In this document: positions 34,836 to 45,916 of the stretch, piece after piece
How the letters are laid out: each line of letters begins with the position of its first letter
Position numbering within the stretch: the stretch's first letter is position 1
NCBI RefSeq assembly: GCF_037023745.1
Contig: NZ_CP146101.1
Coordinates: forward strand, 1,922,001 to 1,986,000
Length of the DNA stretch: 64,000 nt
Reading direction: 5' to 3'
Origin: Streptomyces sp. SCSIO 30461
GTDB taxonomy: Bacteria; Actinomycetota; Actinomycetes; Streptomycetales; Streptomycetaceae
The notes under the pieces: generated by a model
Database searches by the model: none
Told to the model about the DNA's origin: nothing
Seen by the model: only the letters and a program-made list of their open reading frames with translations
Made by a program: the position numbers and the translations under genes

Positions 34836-36320
34836 GTGAGCGGCGACAGCGGCGCAGACGGCACGTCCACCGGCAAGCGCCCGAACGAGCAGCTCGGCTC
34901 GTGGTTTGTGCGCAGTGGCTGGTCCAAGGGCGAGCTCGCGCGGCAGGTGAACCGCAGGGCGCGCCAGATGGGCGCCCCCCACATCAGCACGGACACCTCA
35001 CGGGTACGCCGCTGGCTGGACGGCGAGCAGCCGCGCGAGCCGATCCCGCGCATTCTCTCGGAGCTCTTCTCCGAGCGCTTCGGCAGCGTCGTCGCCATCG
35101 AGGACCTCGGGCTGCGCGCTGCCCACCAGTCGCCCTCCGCGTCCGGCGTCGACCTGCCCTGGACCGGTCACCAGACCGTCTCCATGCTCAACGAGTTCTC
35201 ACGCAGTGACCTGATGCTGGCCCGCCGCGGCTTCCTCGGAACCTCGCTCGCCCTCTCGGCGGGGCCCGCGCTCATCGAGCCCATGCAGCGCTGGCTGGTG
35301 CCGGGCCCGCCTGCCGAGCCCGGGCCGCCGCGACCGTCGGCGGCGGCAGCCGCCCAGCGCCTCTCCCCGCTCTCCGTGCCCGAGCTCCAACTGCTGGAGT
35401 CCACCACCGCGATGTTCCGTCAGTGGGACGCCCAGTGCGGCGGTGGCCTGCGGCGCAAGGCGGTCGTGGGCCAGCTCCACGAAGTGACCGACCTGCTCCA
35501 GGAGTCCCACCCCGAGCCGACCGCGAAGCGCCTGTTCCGCTGCGCCGCCGAACTGGCGGAGCTCGCCGGCTGGATGAGCTACGACATCGGTCTCCAGCCC
35601 ACCGCCCAGAAGTACTTCGTACTGGCCCTCCATGCCGCCAAGGAGGCCGGGGACAAGCCGCTCGGCTCCTTCATCCTCTCCTCCATGAGCCGGCAGATGA
35701 TCCACCTCGGCAGGGCCGACGACGCGCTGGAGCTGATCCACCTCGCCCAGTACGGCAGCCGTGACTGCGCCACCCCGCGCACCCAGGCGATGCTGTATGC
35801 GATGGAGGCCCGCGCCTACGCCAACATGGGCCAGCCGAGCAAGACCAAGCGCGCCGTCCGTATGGCGGAGGACACCTTCGCGGACGCACTGGAGGCGAAC
35901 GAGCCCGAGCCCGACTGGATCCGCTTCTTCACCGAGGCCGAGCTCAACGGCGAGAACGCCCACTCCTACCGCGACCTCGCTTATGTGGCGGGCCGCAGCC
36001 CGACCTATGTCTCGCTCGCCGAGCCCGCTATGCGGCGCGCGGTCGAGCTCTTCGCCGAGGAGCACGAGTACCAGCGCTCGTATGCACTGAACCTCATCGG
36101 CATGGCCACGGTGCATCTGCTGAAGCGGGAACCCGAGCAGTCCACCCAGCTCGCCGGGCAGGCCCTGACGGTCGCCAGAAAGATCCGCTCGGAGCGGGTC
36201 AACACCCGGCTGCGCAGGACCGTCGACACCGCGGCCAGGGACTTCGGTGACGTTCCGCAGGTCGCCCATTTCACCGAGGTGCTCACCGCCCAGCTGCCCG
36301 AGACCGCCGAGGCGGTCTGA
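34836..36320 (+). CDS. nsdA: NsdA, negative regulator of sporulation and antibiotic production
   Basis: 494 aa from GTG 34836. Residues about 20-90 hold a helix-turn-helix-like region (WSKGELARQVNRRARQMGAP ... RVRRWLDGEQPREPIPRIL). After a hydrophobic segment (RRGFLGTSLALSAGPALIE, about 133-150) and a Pro/Ala linker, the rest (about 180-490) is all-helical and TPR-like (AAELAELAGWMSYDIGL, AKEAGDKPLGSFILSSM, EARAYANMGQPSK). NsdA is known in S. coelicolor, where loss increases antibiotic output and sporulation. Position beside ftsY/amtB agrees. The long upstream spacer suggests complex control. Confidence 0.93.
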   Translation: MSGDSGADGTSTGKRPNEQLGSWFVRSGWSKGELARQVNRRARQMGAPHISTDTSRVRRWLDGEQPREPIPRILSELFSERFGSVVAIEDLGLRAAHQSPSASGVDLPWTGHQTVSMLNEFSRSDLMLARRGFLGTSLALSAGPALIEPMQRWLVPGPPAEPGPPRPSAAAAAQRLSPLSVPELQLLESTTAMFRQWDAQCGGGLRRKAVVGQLHEVTDLLQESHPEPTAKRLFRCAAELAELAGWMSYDIGLQPTAQKYFVLALHAAKEAGDKPLGSFILSSMSRQMIHLGRADDALELIHLAQYGSRDCATPRTQAMLYAMEARAYANMGQPSKTKRAVRMAEDTFADALEANEPEPDWIRFFTEAELNGENAHSYRDLAYVAGRSPTYVSLAEPAMRRAVELFAEEHEYQRSYALNLIGMATVHLLKREPEQSTQLAGQALTVARKIRSERVNTRLRRTVDTAARDFGDVPQVAHFTEVLTAQLPETAEAV

Positions 36321-36502
36321 CCCGGCACGTCATCCACAGGACTCCGGCCGCGACGCCACCCATAACAGCCCGACTCGGCCCCCCACGCCAGGTCAACCGG
36401 GTGCGTCGCGGCCGGTCGCATGCGCCGGGCGGCTTCCCCGGGCGCATCCGGACCCATCCCGGAACGCGCCCTGGAACCCTCCCCGGGGTGTCCCGGAGCC
36501 GT

Positions 36503-36528
36503 CCCCGGCGGCTTCTCCTCCGCCGGGG
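36503..36528 (+). terminator. hairpin between nsdA and amtB
   Basis: CCCCGGCGG (36503-36511) pairs with CCGCCGGGG (36520-36528), loop 8 nt. A second, longer-looped 13-bp inverted repeat lies closer to nsdA (36344-36356 with 36403-36415). Either could end nsdA transcription. Confidence 0.65.
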
Positions 36529-36543
36529 ATGGTACGCGCGTGA

Positions 36544-38463
<1,920 letters not shown>

Positions 38464-38517
38464 ACAGTGCTGAAGCGCTCTGGACAGCTCTGACCGCTCT
38501 GAGACGGGAGTAGCCGG

Positions 38518-41022
38518 GTGACGAGCCCCGAAGTGACCACGGAAACGGAAGACTCGGGACCCAGCGGCTACGCGGCGGCCCGGCTGCGCCTCCTCCAGGA
38601 GGCGGCGCAGTCCGGGCCGCCGCGCCGTACGGCCCTGGCCCGGCTGACCGACGACTGGCTCTCCGCGCTGTTCGCCGAGGCGGCGCTGAGTATCGGCGTA
38701 CGCGGCGCCGCGCTGGTCGCCGTCGGCGGCTACGGGCGCGGCGAGCTGTCCCCGCGCAGCGACCTCGACTTGCTGCTGCTGCACGACGGCAGCGCCGACG
38801 CCGGGGCGATCGCCTCCCTCGCCGACCGGATCTGGTATCCGGTCTGGGACCTCGGAATCGCACTCGACCACTCCGTGCGCACCGCAGGCGAGGCCCGCGC
38901 GACAGCGGGCGACGACCTCAAGGTGCAGCTCGGACTGCTCGACGCCCGGGGCGTCGCGGGAGACCTCGGTCTGGTCGCGGCGCTGCGCACCGCCGTGCTC
39001 GCCGACTGGCGCAACCAGGCTGCGAAGCGGCTGCCCGAGCTCGACGAGCTCTGCCGCGAGCGGGCCGCCCGCCAAGGCGAGCTCCAGTACCTGCTGGAAC
39101 CGGACCTCAAGGAGGCCCGCGGTGGGCTGCGGGACGCCACCGCCCTGCGCGCCGTCGCGGCCTCCTGGCTCGCCGACGCGCCCCGTGAGGGGCTCGCCGA
39201 CGCGCGCCGGGTCCTCCTCGACACCAGGGACGCCCTCCACCTCGCCACCGGGCGTGCCACCGACAGGCTCGCCCTCCAGGAGCAGGACCAGGTCGCGGAA
39301 GAGCTCGGGCTGCTGGACGGCGACGCCCTGCTGCGGCAGGTGTACGAGGCCGCGCGGACCGTCTCGTACGCCTCGGACGTCACCTGGCGCGAGGTGAACC
39401 GGGTCCTCAAGGCCCGCTCCGCGCGACCCCGTCTGAAGGAGAGGGCAAGGGAGCGCAGCGAGTTCCTCAGAAGGGTGGTGGCGGGCGACGGGCGGGCGTT
39501 CGGCGGGCGGCGGCCCGAGCCCGAGCGCACCCCGCTCGCCGAAGGCGTGGTCGAGATGGACGGCGAGGCCGTGCTCGCCCGTACCGCCAAGCCCGAGCGC
39601 GATCCCGTGCTGCCCCTGCGGGCCGCCGCAGCGGCGGCCCAGTCAGGGCTGCCGTTGTCCCGGCACGCCGTACGCCACCTCGCAGCGGCCGCCGCGCCGC
39701 TGCCGGTGCCCTGGCCCGCCACCGCACGCGAGGAACTCGTCACGCTGCTCGGCGCCGGCGGGTCCACCGTCGCCGTGTGGGAGGCCCTGGAGGCGGAAGG
39801 GCTGATCACCCGGCTGCTGCCGGACTGGGAGCGGGTCCGCTGCCGCCCCCAGCGCAACGCCGTGCACACCTGGACCGTCGACCGCCATCTGGTCGAGACC
39901 GCGGTACGGGCCTCGGCCCTCACCCGCCGGGTCGGCCGCCCCGACCTGCTGCTGGTCGCCGCGCTGCTGCACGACATCGGCAAAGGCTGGCCCGGCGACC
40001 ACTCGGTGGTCGGCGAGACCATCGCCCGCGACATGGCGGCGCGGATCGGCTTCGACAAGCACGACGTGGGCGTGATCGCCGCACTCGTACGCCACCATCT
40101 GCTGCTGGTGGAGACCGCCACCCGGCGGGACCTGGACGACCCCGCGACCCTGCGGGCGGTCGCGGACGCCGTCGGCTCCCCCGGCACGCTGGAGCTGCTG
40201 CACGCACTCACCGAGGCGGACGCCCTTGCCACGGGTCCCGCGGCCTGGTCCACCTGGCGCGGCTCACTCGTCGCCGACCTGGTGAAGCGGGTCGGCGGGG
40301 TGCTCGCCGGCGAGGCTCCCGAGGAGCCGGAGCCCGCCGCGCCCTCGGCCGAGCAGGAGCGGCTTGCCGTGGAGGCACTGCGCACGGGTGGTCCCGTACT
40401 GGCTCTGCGCGCCCAGGCCGAGGCGGCCCAGCACGAGGGTGAGCCGGAACCGGTCGGGGTCGAACTGCTGATCGCCGTCCCCGACCAGCCTGGTGTGCTG
40501 CCCGCCGTCGCGGGCGTGCTCGCCCTGCACCGGCTCACCGTGCGCGCCGCCGACCTCAGGGCGATCGAACTGCCGAGCGAAGTCGGTCCTGGTTCCGTCC
40601 TCGTGCTCGACTGGAGGGTCGCCGCCGCCTACGGCTCCCTGCCGCAGGCGGCCCGGCTGCGCGCCGACCTCGTACGCGCTCTGGACGGCTCGCTGAACAT
40701 CCTCTCCAGGCTGGCCGAGCGCGAGGCTGCGTACCCGCGCAGGCGCGGCGCAACCGCGCCTCCGCCCCGGGTCACCTTGGCCGCGGCGGCCTCGCGCTTC
40801 GCCACCGTGATCGAAGTTCGAGCCCAGGACATGCCGGGTCTGCTGCACCGCATCGGCCACGCCCTGGAGTCGGCGGAGGTCCGGGTGCGCAGCGCGCATG
40901 TGTCGACACTGGGCGCGAACGCGGTGGACGCCTTCTACGTCACCGGGCCCGAGGGCGCCCCGCTGCCGGCGGCCGAGGCCGCGGATGTGGCGAGGAGGCT
41001 GGAGGCGGCGTTGCGCGCCTGA
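38518..41022 (+). CDS. glnD: PII-modifying nucleotidyltransferase GlnD
   Basis: 834 aa. The nucleotidyltransferase domain has GGYGRGELSPRSDLDLLLLHD (residues about 64-84). The HD phosphohydrolase domain has ALLHDIGKGWPGDHS (about 483-497). Two C-terminal ACT domains begin at LLIAVPDQPGVLPAVAG (about 650) and VIEVRAQDMPGLLHRIG (about 764), which sense glutamine. In S. coelicolor GlnD adenylylates GlnK at Tyr51. The start is GTG 38518 after GGGAG. It ends the amtB operon. Confidence 0.95.
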   Translation: MTSPEVTTETEDSGPSGYAAARLRLLQEAAQSGPPRRTALARLTDDWLSALFAEAALSIGVRGAALVAVGGYGRGELSPRSDLDLLLLHDGSADAGAIASLADRIWYPVWDLGIALDHSVRTAGEARATAGDDLKVQLGLLDARGVAGDLGLVAALRTAVLADWRNQAAKRLPELDELCRERAARQGELQYLLEPDLKEARGGLRDATALRAVAASWLADAPREGLADARRVLLDTRDALHLATGRATDRLALQEQDQVAEELGLLDGDALLRQVYEAARTVSYASDVTWREVNRVLKARSARPRLKERARERSEFLRRVVAGDGRAFGGRRPEPERTPLAEGVVEMDGEAVLARTAKPERDPVLPLRAAAAAAQSGLPLSRHAVRHLAAAAAPLPVPWPATAREELVTLLGAGGSTVAVWEALEAEGLITRLLPDWERVRCRPQRNAVHTWTVDRHLVETAVRASALTRRVGRPDLLLVAALLHDIGKGWPGDHSVVGETIARDMAARIGFDKHDVGVIAALVRHHLLLVETATRRDLDDPATLRAVADAVGSPGTLELLHALTEADALATGPAAWSTWRGSLVADLVKRVGGVLAGEAPEEPEPAAPSAEQERLAVEALRTGGPVLALRAQAEAAQHEGEPEPVGVELLIAVPDQPGVLPAVAGVLALHRLTVRAADLRAIELPSEVGPGSVLVLDWRVAAAYGSLPQAARLRADLVRALDGSLNILSRLAEREAAYPRRRGATAPPPRVTLAAAASRFATVIEVRAQDMPGLLHRIGHALESAEVRVRSAHVSTLGANAVDAFYVTGPEGAPLPAAEAADVARRLEAALRA

Positions 41023-41142
41023 CCGAGCCCCCTCGGGGGCCCACGCGATGCCGGGGCAGGGGGCAGACCCCACTCGCGCGTGCGGATACCCTTGGGGGAC
41101 ATCTGCCCACCCGCCCCCGAGACCCGAGGATCCGCGACCGCC

Positions 41143-42693
41143 GTGTTCGATACTCTCTCCGACCGCCTTGCCGCGACATTCAAGAACCTCCGGGGCAAGG
41201 GGCGGTTGTCCGAGGCGGACATCGACGCCACAGCACGCGAGATCCGTATCGCGCTGCTCGAAGCCGATGTCGCACTGCCCGTCGTCCGCTCCTTCATCAA
41301 GGACATCAAGGAGCGCGCGCTGGGTTCCGAGGTGTCTCAGGCACTGAACCCGGCCCAACAGGTCATCAAGATCGTCAACGAGGAGCTCATCGGCATCCTC
41401 GGCGGTGAGACCCGGCGCCTGAGGTTCGCCAAGCAGCCGCCCACCGTGATCATGCTCGCGGGCCTCCAGGGTGCCGGTAAGACCACCCTCGCCGGAAAGC
41501 TCGGCCTCTGGCTCAAGAGCCAGGGCCACTCGCCGCTGCTCGTTGCCTGCGACCTCCAGCGCCCCAACGCCGTCAACCAGCTCTCGGTGGTCGCGGAGCG
41601 AGCCGGGGTCGCGGTGTTCGCACCGCAGCCGGGCAACGGTGTGGGCGACCCGGTCCAGGTCGCCAAGGAGTCGATCGAGTACGCGAAGTCGAAGGTCCAC
41701 GACATCGTGGTCGTCGACACCGCCGGCCGCCTGGGCATCGACCAGGAGATGATGCGGCAGGCCGCAGACATCCGGGACGCGGTCAGCCCCGACGAGGTCC
41801 TGTTCGTCGTCGACGCCATGATCGGTCAGGACGCGGTCAACACCGCGGAGGCGTTCCGCGACGGTGTCGGCTTCGACGGCGTGGTGCTCTCCAAGCTGGA
41901 CGGCGACGCACGCGGTGGTGCCGCGCTCTCGATCGCCCATGTCACCGGCAAGCAGATCATGTTCGCCTCCAACGGCGAGAAGCTGGACGACTTCGACGCG
42001 TTCCACCCGGACCGTATGGCGTCCCGCATCCTCGGCATGGGCGATGTGCTCTCGCTCATCGAGAAGGCCGAGCAGACCTTCAGCCAGGAAGAGGCCGCCA
42101 AGATGGCCTCCAAGCTGGCGAGCAGCAAGGGCAAGGACTTCACGCTCGACGACTTCCTGGCCCAGATGGAGCAGGTCAGGAAGATGGGCTCCATCTCCAA
42201 ACTGCTCGGGATGCTGCCCGGAATGGGGCAGATCAAGGACCAGATCAACAACATCGACGAGCGGGACGTGGACCGCACGGCCGCGATCATCAAGTCGATG
42301 ACCCCCGGTGAGCGCCAGGACCCGACGATCATCAACGGCTCGCGCCGTGCCCGTATCGCCAAGGGTTCGGGCGTCGACGTCAGCGCGGTCAAGGGCCTGG
42401 TCGAGCGGTTCTTCGAGGCCCGCAAGATGATGTCGCGGATGGCACAGGGCGGCGGGATGCCCGGAATGCCGGGTATCCCCGGTATGGGTGGTGGCCCCGG
42501 CCGCCAGAAGAAGCAGCAGAAGCAGGCCAAGGGCAAGCGCAAGAGCGGCAACCCGATGAAGCGCAAGGCCGAGGAGGAGGCCGCAGCGGCGCGTCGTGAG
42601 CAGGCCGCTCAGGGCGGTGCGTTCGGCCTTCCGGCCGGCGGCGCGGGCAAGGACTTCGAGCTGCCGGACGAGTTCAAGAAGTTCATGGGTTGA
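41143..42693 (+). CDS. ffh: signal recognition particle protein Ffh
   Basis: 516 aa. The N domain is at residues 1-85, then the G domain GLQGAGKTTLAGKLG, DTAGRLGIDQEM and SKLDGDARGGAAL, then the Met-rich M domain (RKMMSRMAQGGGMPGMPGIP), and a basic tail (KKQQKQAKGKRKSGNPMKRK) that binds SRP RNA. GTG 41143 is chosen by family start (VFDTLSDRL); GAGGA is about 12 bp upstream. It targets nascent membrane and secreted proteins to FtsY, which is encoded about 8 kb upstream in this window. No SRP RNA gene was recognised nearby. Confidence 0.96.
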   Translation: MFDTLSDRLAATFKNLRGKGRLSEADIDATAREIRIALLEADVALPVVRSFIKDIKERALGSEVSQALNPAQQVIKIVNEELIGILGGETRRLRFAKQPPTVIMLAGLQGAGKTTLAGKLGLWLKSQGHSPLLVACDLQRPNAVNQLSVVAERAGVAVFAPQPGNGVGDPVQVAKESIEYAKSKVHDIVVVDTAGRLGIDQEMMRQAADIRDAVSPDEVLFVVDAMIGQDAVNTAEAFRDGVGFDGVVLSKLDGDARGGAALSIAHVTGKQIMFASNGEKLDDFDAFHPDRMASRILGMGDVLSLIEKAEQTFSQEEAAKMASKLASSKGKDFTLDDFLAQMEQVRKMGSISKLLGMLPGMGQIKDQINNIDERDVDRTAAIIKSMTPGERQDPTIINGSRRARIAKGSGVDVSAVKGLVERFFEARKMMSRMAQGGGMPGMPGIPGMGGGPGRQKKQQKQAKGKRKSGNPMKRKAEEEAAAARREQAAQGGAFGLPAGGAGKDFELPDEFKKFMG

Positions 42694-42718
42694 CGAACGG
42701 CCCCACGGAAGTGGTACC

Positions 42719-42776
42719 CGAGGGCCCCGAGGCCGTACCGACGACGCCGTCGGTGAAGCGACCGCGGGGCCCTCGG
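42719..42776 (+). terminator. ffh terminator region
   Basis: CCGAGGGCCCC (42719-42729) is complementary to GGGGCCCTCGG (42766-42776). The loop contains a further small hairpin (CCGACG/CGTCGG). It lies 25 bp after the ffh stop. Confidence 0.6.
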
Positions 42777-42828
42777 CCATGTGCCCGCTCGGGTGGCAGT
42801 ACCGGTTGAGCTGTGGGGTCATGGCCTT

Positions 42829-44739
42829 GTGGCGAATTCCGTACCCCCGCGAGACCGCACCGACCAGCCCTGGCGGTCGGAGGGCGCTCCGCCGCCGAAG
42901 CGCCGTCCGCCCGGGGGCTGGATCGGGCTGGCGCTGGCCGCGTTCATCGTGTTCGCCGCCGCGTTCGTCGCGCTGACGCTCATCGGGGAGGAGGAGCAGC
43001 CCACCCTCTCCTACACCGAGTTCGGCAAGCAGGTCACCGCGGGCAACGTCGCGAAGATCTACGCCAAGGGCGACGCCATCCAGGGCGAGTTGAAGAAGTC
43101 CCGGCAGCTGCCGGACGGAGAGGGCGACTACACCGAGTTCACCACCCAGCGGCCCTCGTTCGCCGATGACGACCTCTGGCAGGAACTCACCCGCAAGGGT
43201 GTCACCGTGACTGCGGAACCGGTCGTCGCCCAGCGCGGCTTCCTCGTCAACCTGCTGATCTCACTCGCCCCGATCCTGGTGCTGGTCCTCATCTGGGTCC
43301 TTGTGGCGCGGCGGATGAGTACCGGGGGCTCCGGGCCGTTCGGCCGCAAGGCGCCGCCCCGGCCCGTCGAGCTGACCGCGGCAAGACGCACCACCTTCGA
43401 CGACGTGGCCGGGATCGACGAGGTCGCGGGGGAGCTCAACGATGTCGTGGACTTCCTGAAGAACCCCCAGGCATACCGCGACATGGGTGCCCGGATGCCG
43501 GGTGGCGTGCTGCTGGCAGGCCCGCCCGGCACGGGCAAGACCCTTCTGGCGCGGGCCGTGGCGGGGGAAGCCGGGGTGCCGTTCTTCTCCGCGTCCGCTT
43601 CCGAGTTCATCGAGATGATCGTGGGCGTGGGTGCGTCCCGGGTGCGAGAGCTCTTCGCCGAGGCCCGCAAGGTCGCCCCGGCCATCGTGTTCATCGACGA
43701 GATCGACACCATCGGCCGAGTGCGCTCCGGTGGGGCCGGGATCGGCGGCCACGACGAGCGGGAGCAGACGCTCAATCAGATCCTGACCGAGATGGACGGC
43801 TTCAGCGGCTCCGAGGGCGTGGTCGTACTCGCCGCCACCAACCGCGCCGATGTGCTTGACCCCGCGCTCACCCGTCCGGGCCGTTTCGACCGGATCGTGC
43901 AGGTGAGCCCGCCCGACAGGCGCGGTCGTGAGGCGATCCTGCGGATCCACACCCGGGATATCCCCCTCGCGGAGGGGGTCGACCTGGTCCAGGTGGCCCG
44001 TACGACGCCGGGCATGACGGGCGCCGAACTCGCCAATCTCGCCAACGAGGCCGCGTTGCTCGCAGTCAAGCGCAGACAGACTGCGGTCACCCAGGGGGAT
44101 CTGTCCGCGGCTCTGGAGAAGGTGCAGCTCGGCGCAGAACGGCCCCTGGTGATGCCCGAGGACGAGCGTCGCAGGACCGCGTACCACGAGAGCGGCCATG
44201 CACTGCTCGGCATGCTCCAGCCCGGAGCCGACCCGGTACGCAAGATCACGATCGTGCCGCGCGGGCGTGCGCTGGGCGTCACCCTGTCGACTCCCGACGC
44301 CGACCGCTATGCCTACACGGAGGAGTATCTGCGCGGTCGGATCATCGGCGCTCTGGGCGGAATGGCCGCCGAGCATGTGGTCTTCGGGGTGGTCACGACC
44401 GGATCCGAGAGCGATCTGGATCAGGTCACCCGGCTGGTGCGGGGCATGGTCGGCCGCTGGGGCATGAGCGAGCGCGTGGGCCGCTTCACCGCGATCCCCG
44501 GGGACGGACAGGAGCCGTACGGGCTCGCCGCCGCCCCGGCGACGCTGGACGCGGTGGACCACGAGATGCGGCGGATCGCCGACGAGTGCTACGAGAGTGC
44601 CTGCCGGCAGCTCCGGGACAACCGGTACCGGCTGGACGCCCTCGCCGCCGCCCTGCTGGCCGATGAGACCCTGGAGGAGGACGAGGCGTACCGGGCGGCC
44701 GGCATCCCCCGGCTCACCAAGAGCAACGGGGCGGAGTAG
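42829..44739 (+). CDS. ftsH: ATP-dependent zinc metalloprotease FtsH
   Basis: 636 aa from GTG 42829. Two membrane helices (about residues 32-55 and 140-162) bracket an extracytoplasmic domain. The AAA domain has Walker [19 protein letters not shown] and the [15 protein letters not shown]; the peptidase has HESGH and the third zinc ligand in [11 protein letters not shown]. It degrades misfolded membrane proteins. The start is set by resemblance to other FtsH N-termini ([13 protein letters not shown]); GTG 42781 is possible. The name ftsH2 may apply, because a second FtsH is usual in Streptomyces. Confidence 0.94.
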   Translation: MANSVPPRDRTDQPWRSEGAPPPKRRPPGGWIGLALAAFIVFAAAFVALTLIGEEEQPTLSYTEFGKQVTAGNVAKIYAKGDAIQGELKKSRQLPDGEGDYTEFTTQRPSFADDDLWQELTRKGVTVTAEPVVAQRGFLVNLLISLAPILVLVLIWVLVARRMSTGGSGPFGRKAPPRPVELTAARRTTFDDVAGIDEVAGELNDVVDFLKNPQAYRDMGARMPGGVLLAGPPGTGKTLLARAVAGEAGVPFFSASASEFIEMIVGVGASRVRELFAEARKVAPAIVFIDEIDTIGRVRSGGAGIGGHDEREQTLNQILTEMDGFSGSEGVVVLAATNRADVLDPALTRPGRFDRIVQVSPPDRRGREAILRIHTRDIPLAEGVDLVQVARTTPGMTGAELANLANEAALLAVKRRQTAVTQGDLSAALEKVQLGAERPLVMPEDERRRTAYHESGHALLGMLQPGADPVRKITIVPRGRALGVTLSTPDADRYAYTEEYLRGRIIGALGGMAAEHVVFGVVTTGSESDLDQVTRLVRGMVGRWGMSERVGRFTAIPGDGQEPYGLAAAPATLDAVDHEMRRIADECYESACRQLRDNRYRLDALAAALLADETLEEDEAYRAAGIPRLTKSNGAE

Positions 44740-44818
44740 CACCGCGACGGGGCTGCGTAGGCCGTCCGGGTGAGGCGCCCTCGGTGGCGGCGGCCTCAGC
44801 GCGTCCGGGCGAACGACC

Positions 44819-45703
44819 TCAGGACGTCCGGGCGATCAGATACCGGAACACATTGGGCATCCACACCGTCCCGTCGGACTGCACATGCGGGTGCAGCGCC
44901 TCCGTGATCTCCTTCTCGACCTGCTTCCGGTCCGTCGCCCGGATCGCCGCGTCGAACAGCCCGGTCGACAGCAACCCCCGCACCGCGCTGTCCGCGTCCG
45001 CGTAGCCGAAGGGGCAGGCGACCCGTCCCGAGCCGTCCGGGTGGAGACCGGCCCTGCTCGCCACATCCTCCAGGTCGTCCCGCCTGGTCTGCCGCCAGCC
45101 ACCGGCCGTCCGCAGCCGTTCGGTCAGCCTGCTCGCGACCCGCAGCACCGCCGCGGTGGCGCACCGCTCGGGCGGTCCCCAGCCCGCCAGTACGACCGCA
45201 CTGCCCCGTTCGGCGAGCGGGACGGACGCTTCCAGGGCGGGAACAAGCCTCTCCGAGTCGCCTGCCGTGCACCCGATCGGCTGAAAAGCGGTGATCACGT
45301 CGAAGCGTGGCCGGGCGGGGTCCCAGGCATCTTCGGGCCCGCCCTCCACCAGACGGACCCGCGAGTCATCGGACCCGTCCCCGCCGGAGCCGGGCGTGCC
45401 GCCGGGCTCCGGCGTGAGCCGCGTACGGGCCAGCGCCAGACGCGCTCCGTCCGTGTCCACCCCGGTGACCCGCGCGCCTCGCGCTATCGCCATCAGCAGG
45501 GCGAGCCCCGAACCGCAGCCGATTCCCAGCACCCGGGAGCGCGCGCCGACCTCCAGATGCTCGTACGCCGCCTCATAGAGGGGCACCAGCATCCGTTCCT
45601 GGATCTCGGCCCAGTCGCGGGCCCTCGACCGGGCCTGGTCACCGGCCGGGCGTGCGGAGGCCGTACGGGTGCGGGGGTGGTGCCGGACGAGCGTATGTCC
45701 CAT
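44819..45703 (-). CDS. SAM-dependent methyltransferase
   Basis: 294 aa. Class I Rossmann methyltransferase: motif I VLGIGCGSGLALLMAIARGA (about residue 60) and the acidic end of strand 2 VTGVDTDGARLALA. The C-terminal half (MAGWRQTRRDDLEDVASRAG-like region to WMPNVFRYLIARTS) looks like those of small-molecule methyltransferases. The substrate is unknown. ATG 45703 is preferred (MGHTLVRHHPRTR); TTG 45718 would add five residues. It is convergent with ftsH and divergent from proS, with no pathway neighbours. Confidence 0.82.
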   Translation of the reverse strand: MGHTLVRHHPRTRTASARPAGDQARSRARDWAEIQERMLVPLYEAAYEHLEVGARSRVLGIGCGSGLALLMAIARGARVTGVDTDGARLALARTRLTPEPGGTPGSGGDGSDDSRVRLVEGGPEDAWDPARPRFDVITAFQPIGCTAGDSERLVPALEASVPLAERGSAVVLAGWGPPERCATAAVLRVASRLTERLRTAGGWRQTRRDDLEDVASRAGLHPDGSGRVACPFGYADADSAVRGLLSTGLFDAAIRATDRKQVEKEITEALHPHVQSDGTVWMPNVFRYLIARTS

Positions 45704-45916
45704 CGAAAAGCGCCCCAATCCACCGAGAGGTCAGCCGTGCCCTGATTGCCAGTCCCCCGTGTGTGCGCTCCTGCGCCCCCGTATGCCAGGGAACTCCGCA
45801 TCCGTCCGTACGTCCAGGGGTCGCGCCACAAAGCCTCGGCGCACTCCGGTCGTGCGCCCCCGCGCCCGTCCTGAGCGATTCCCCAATCAGAGTGCGGCCG
45901 CCGTACGATTCCCGCC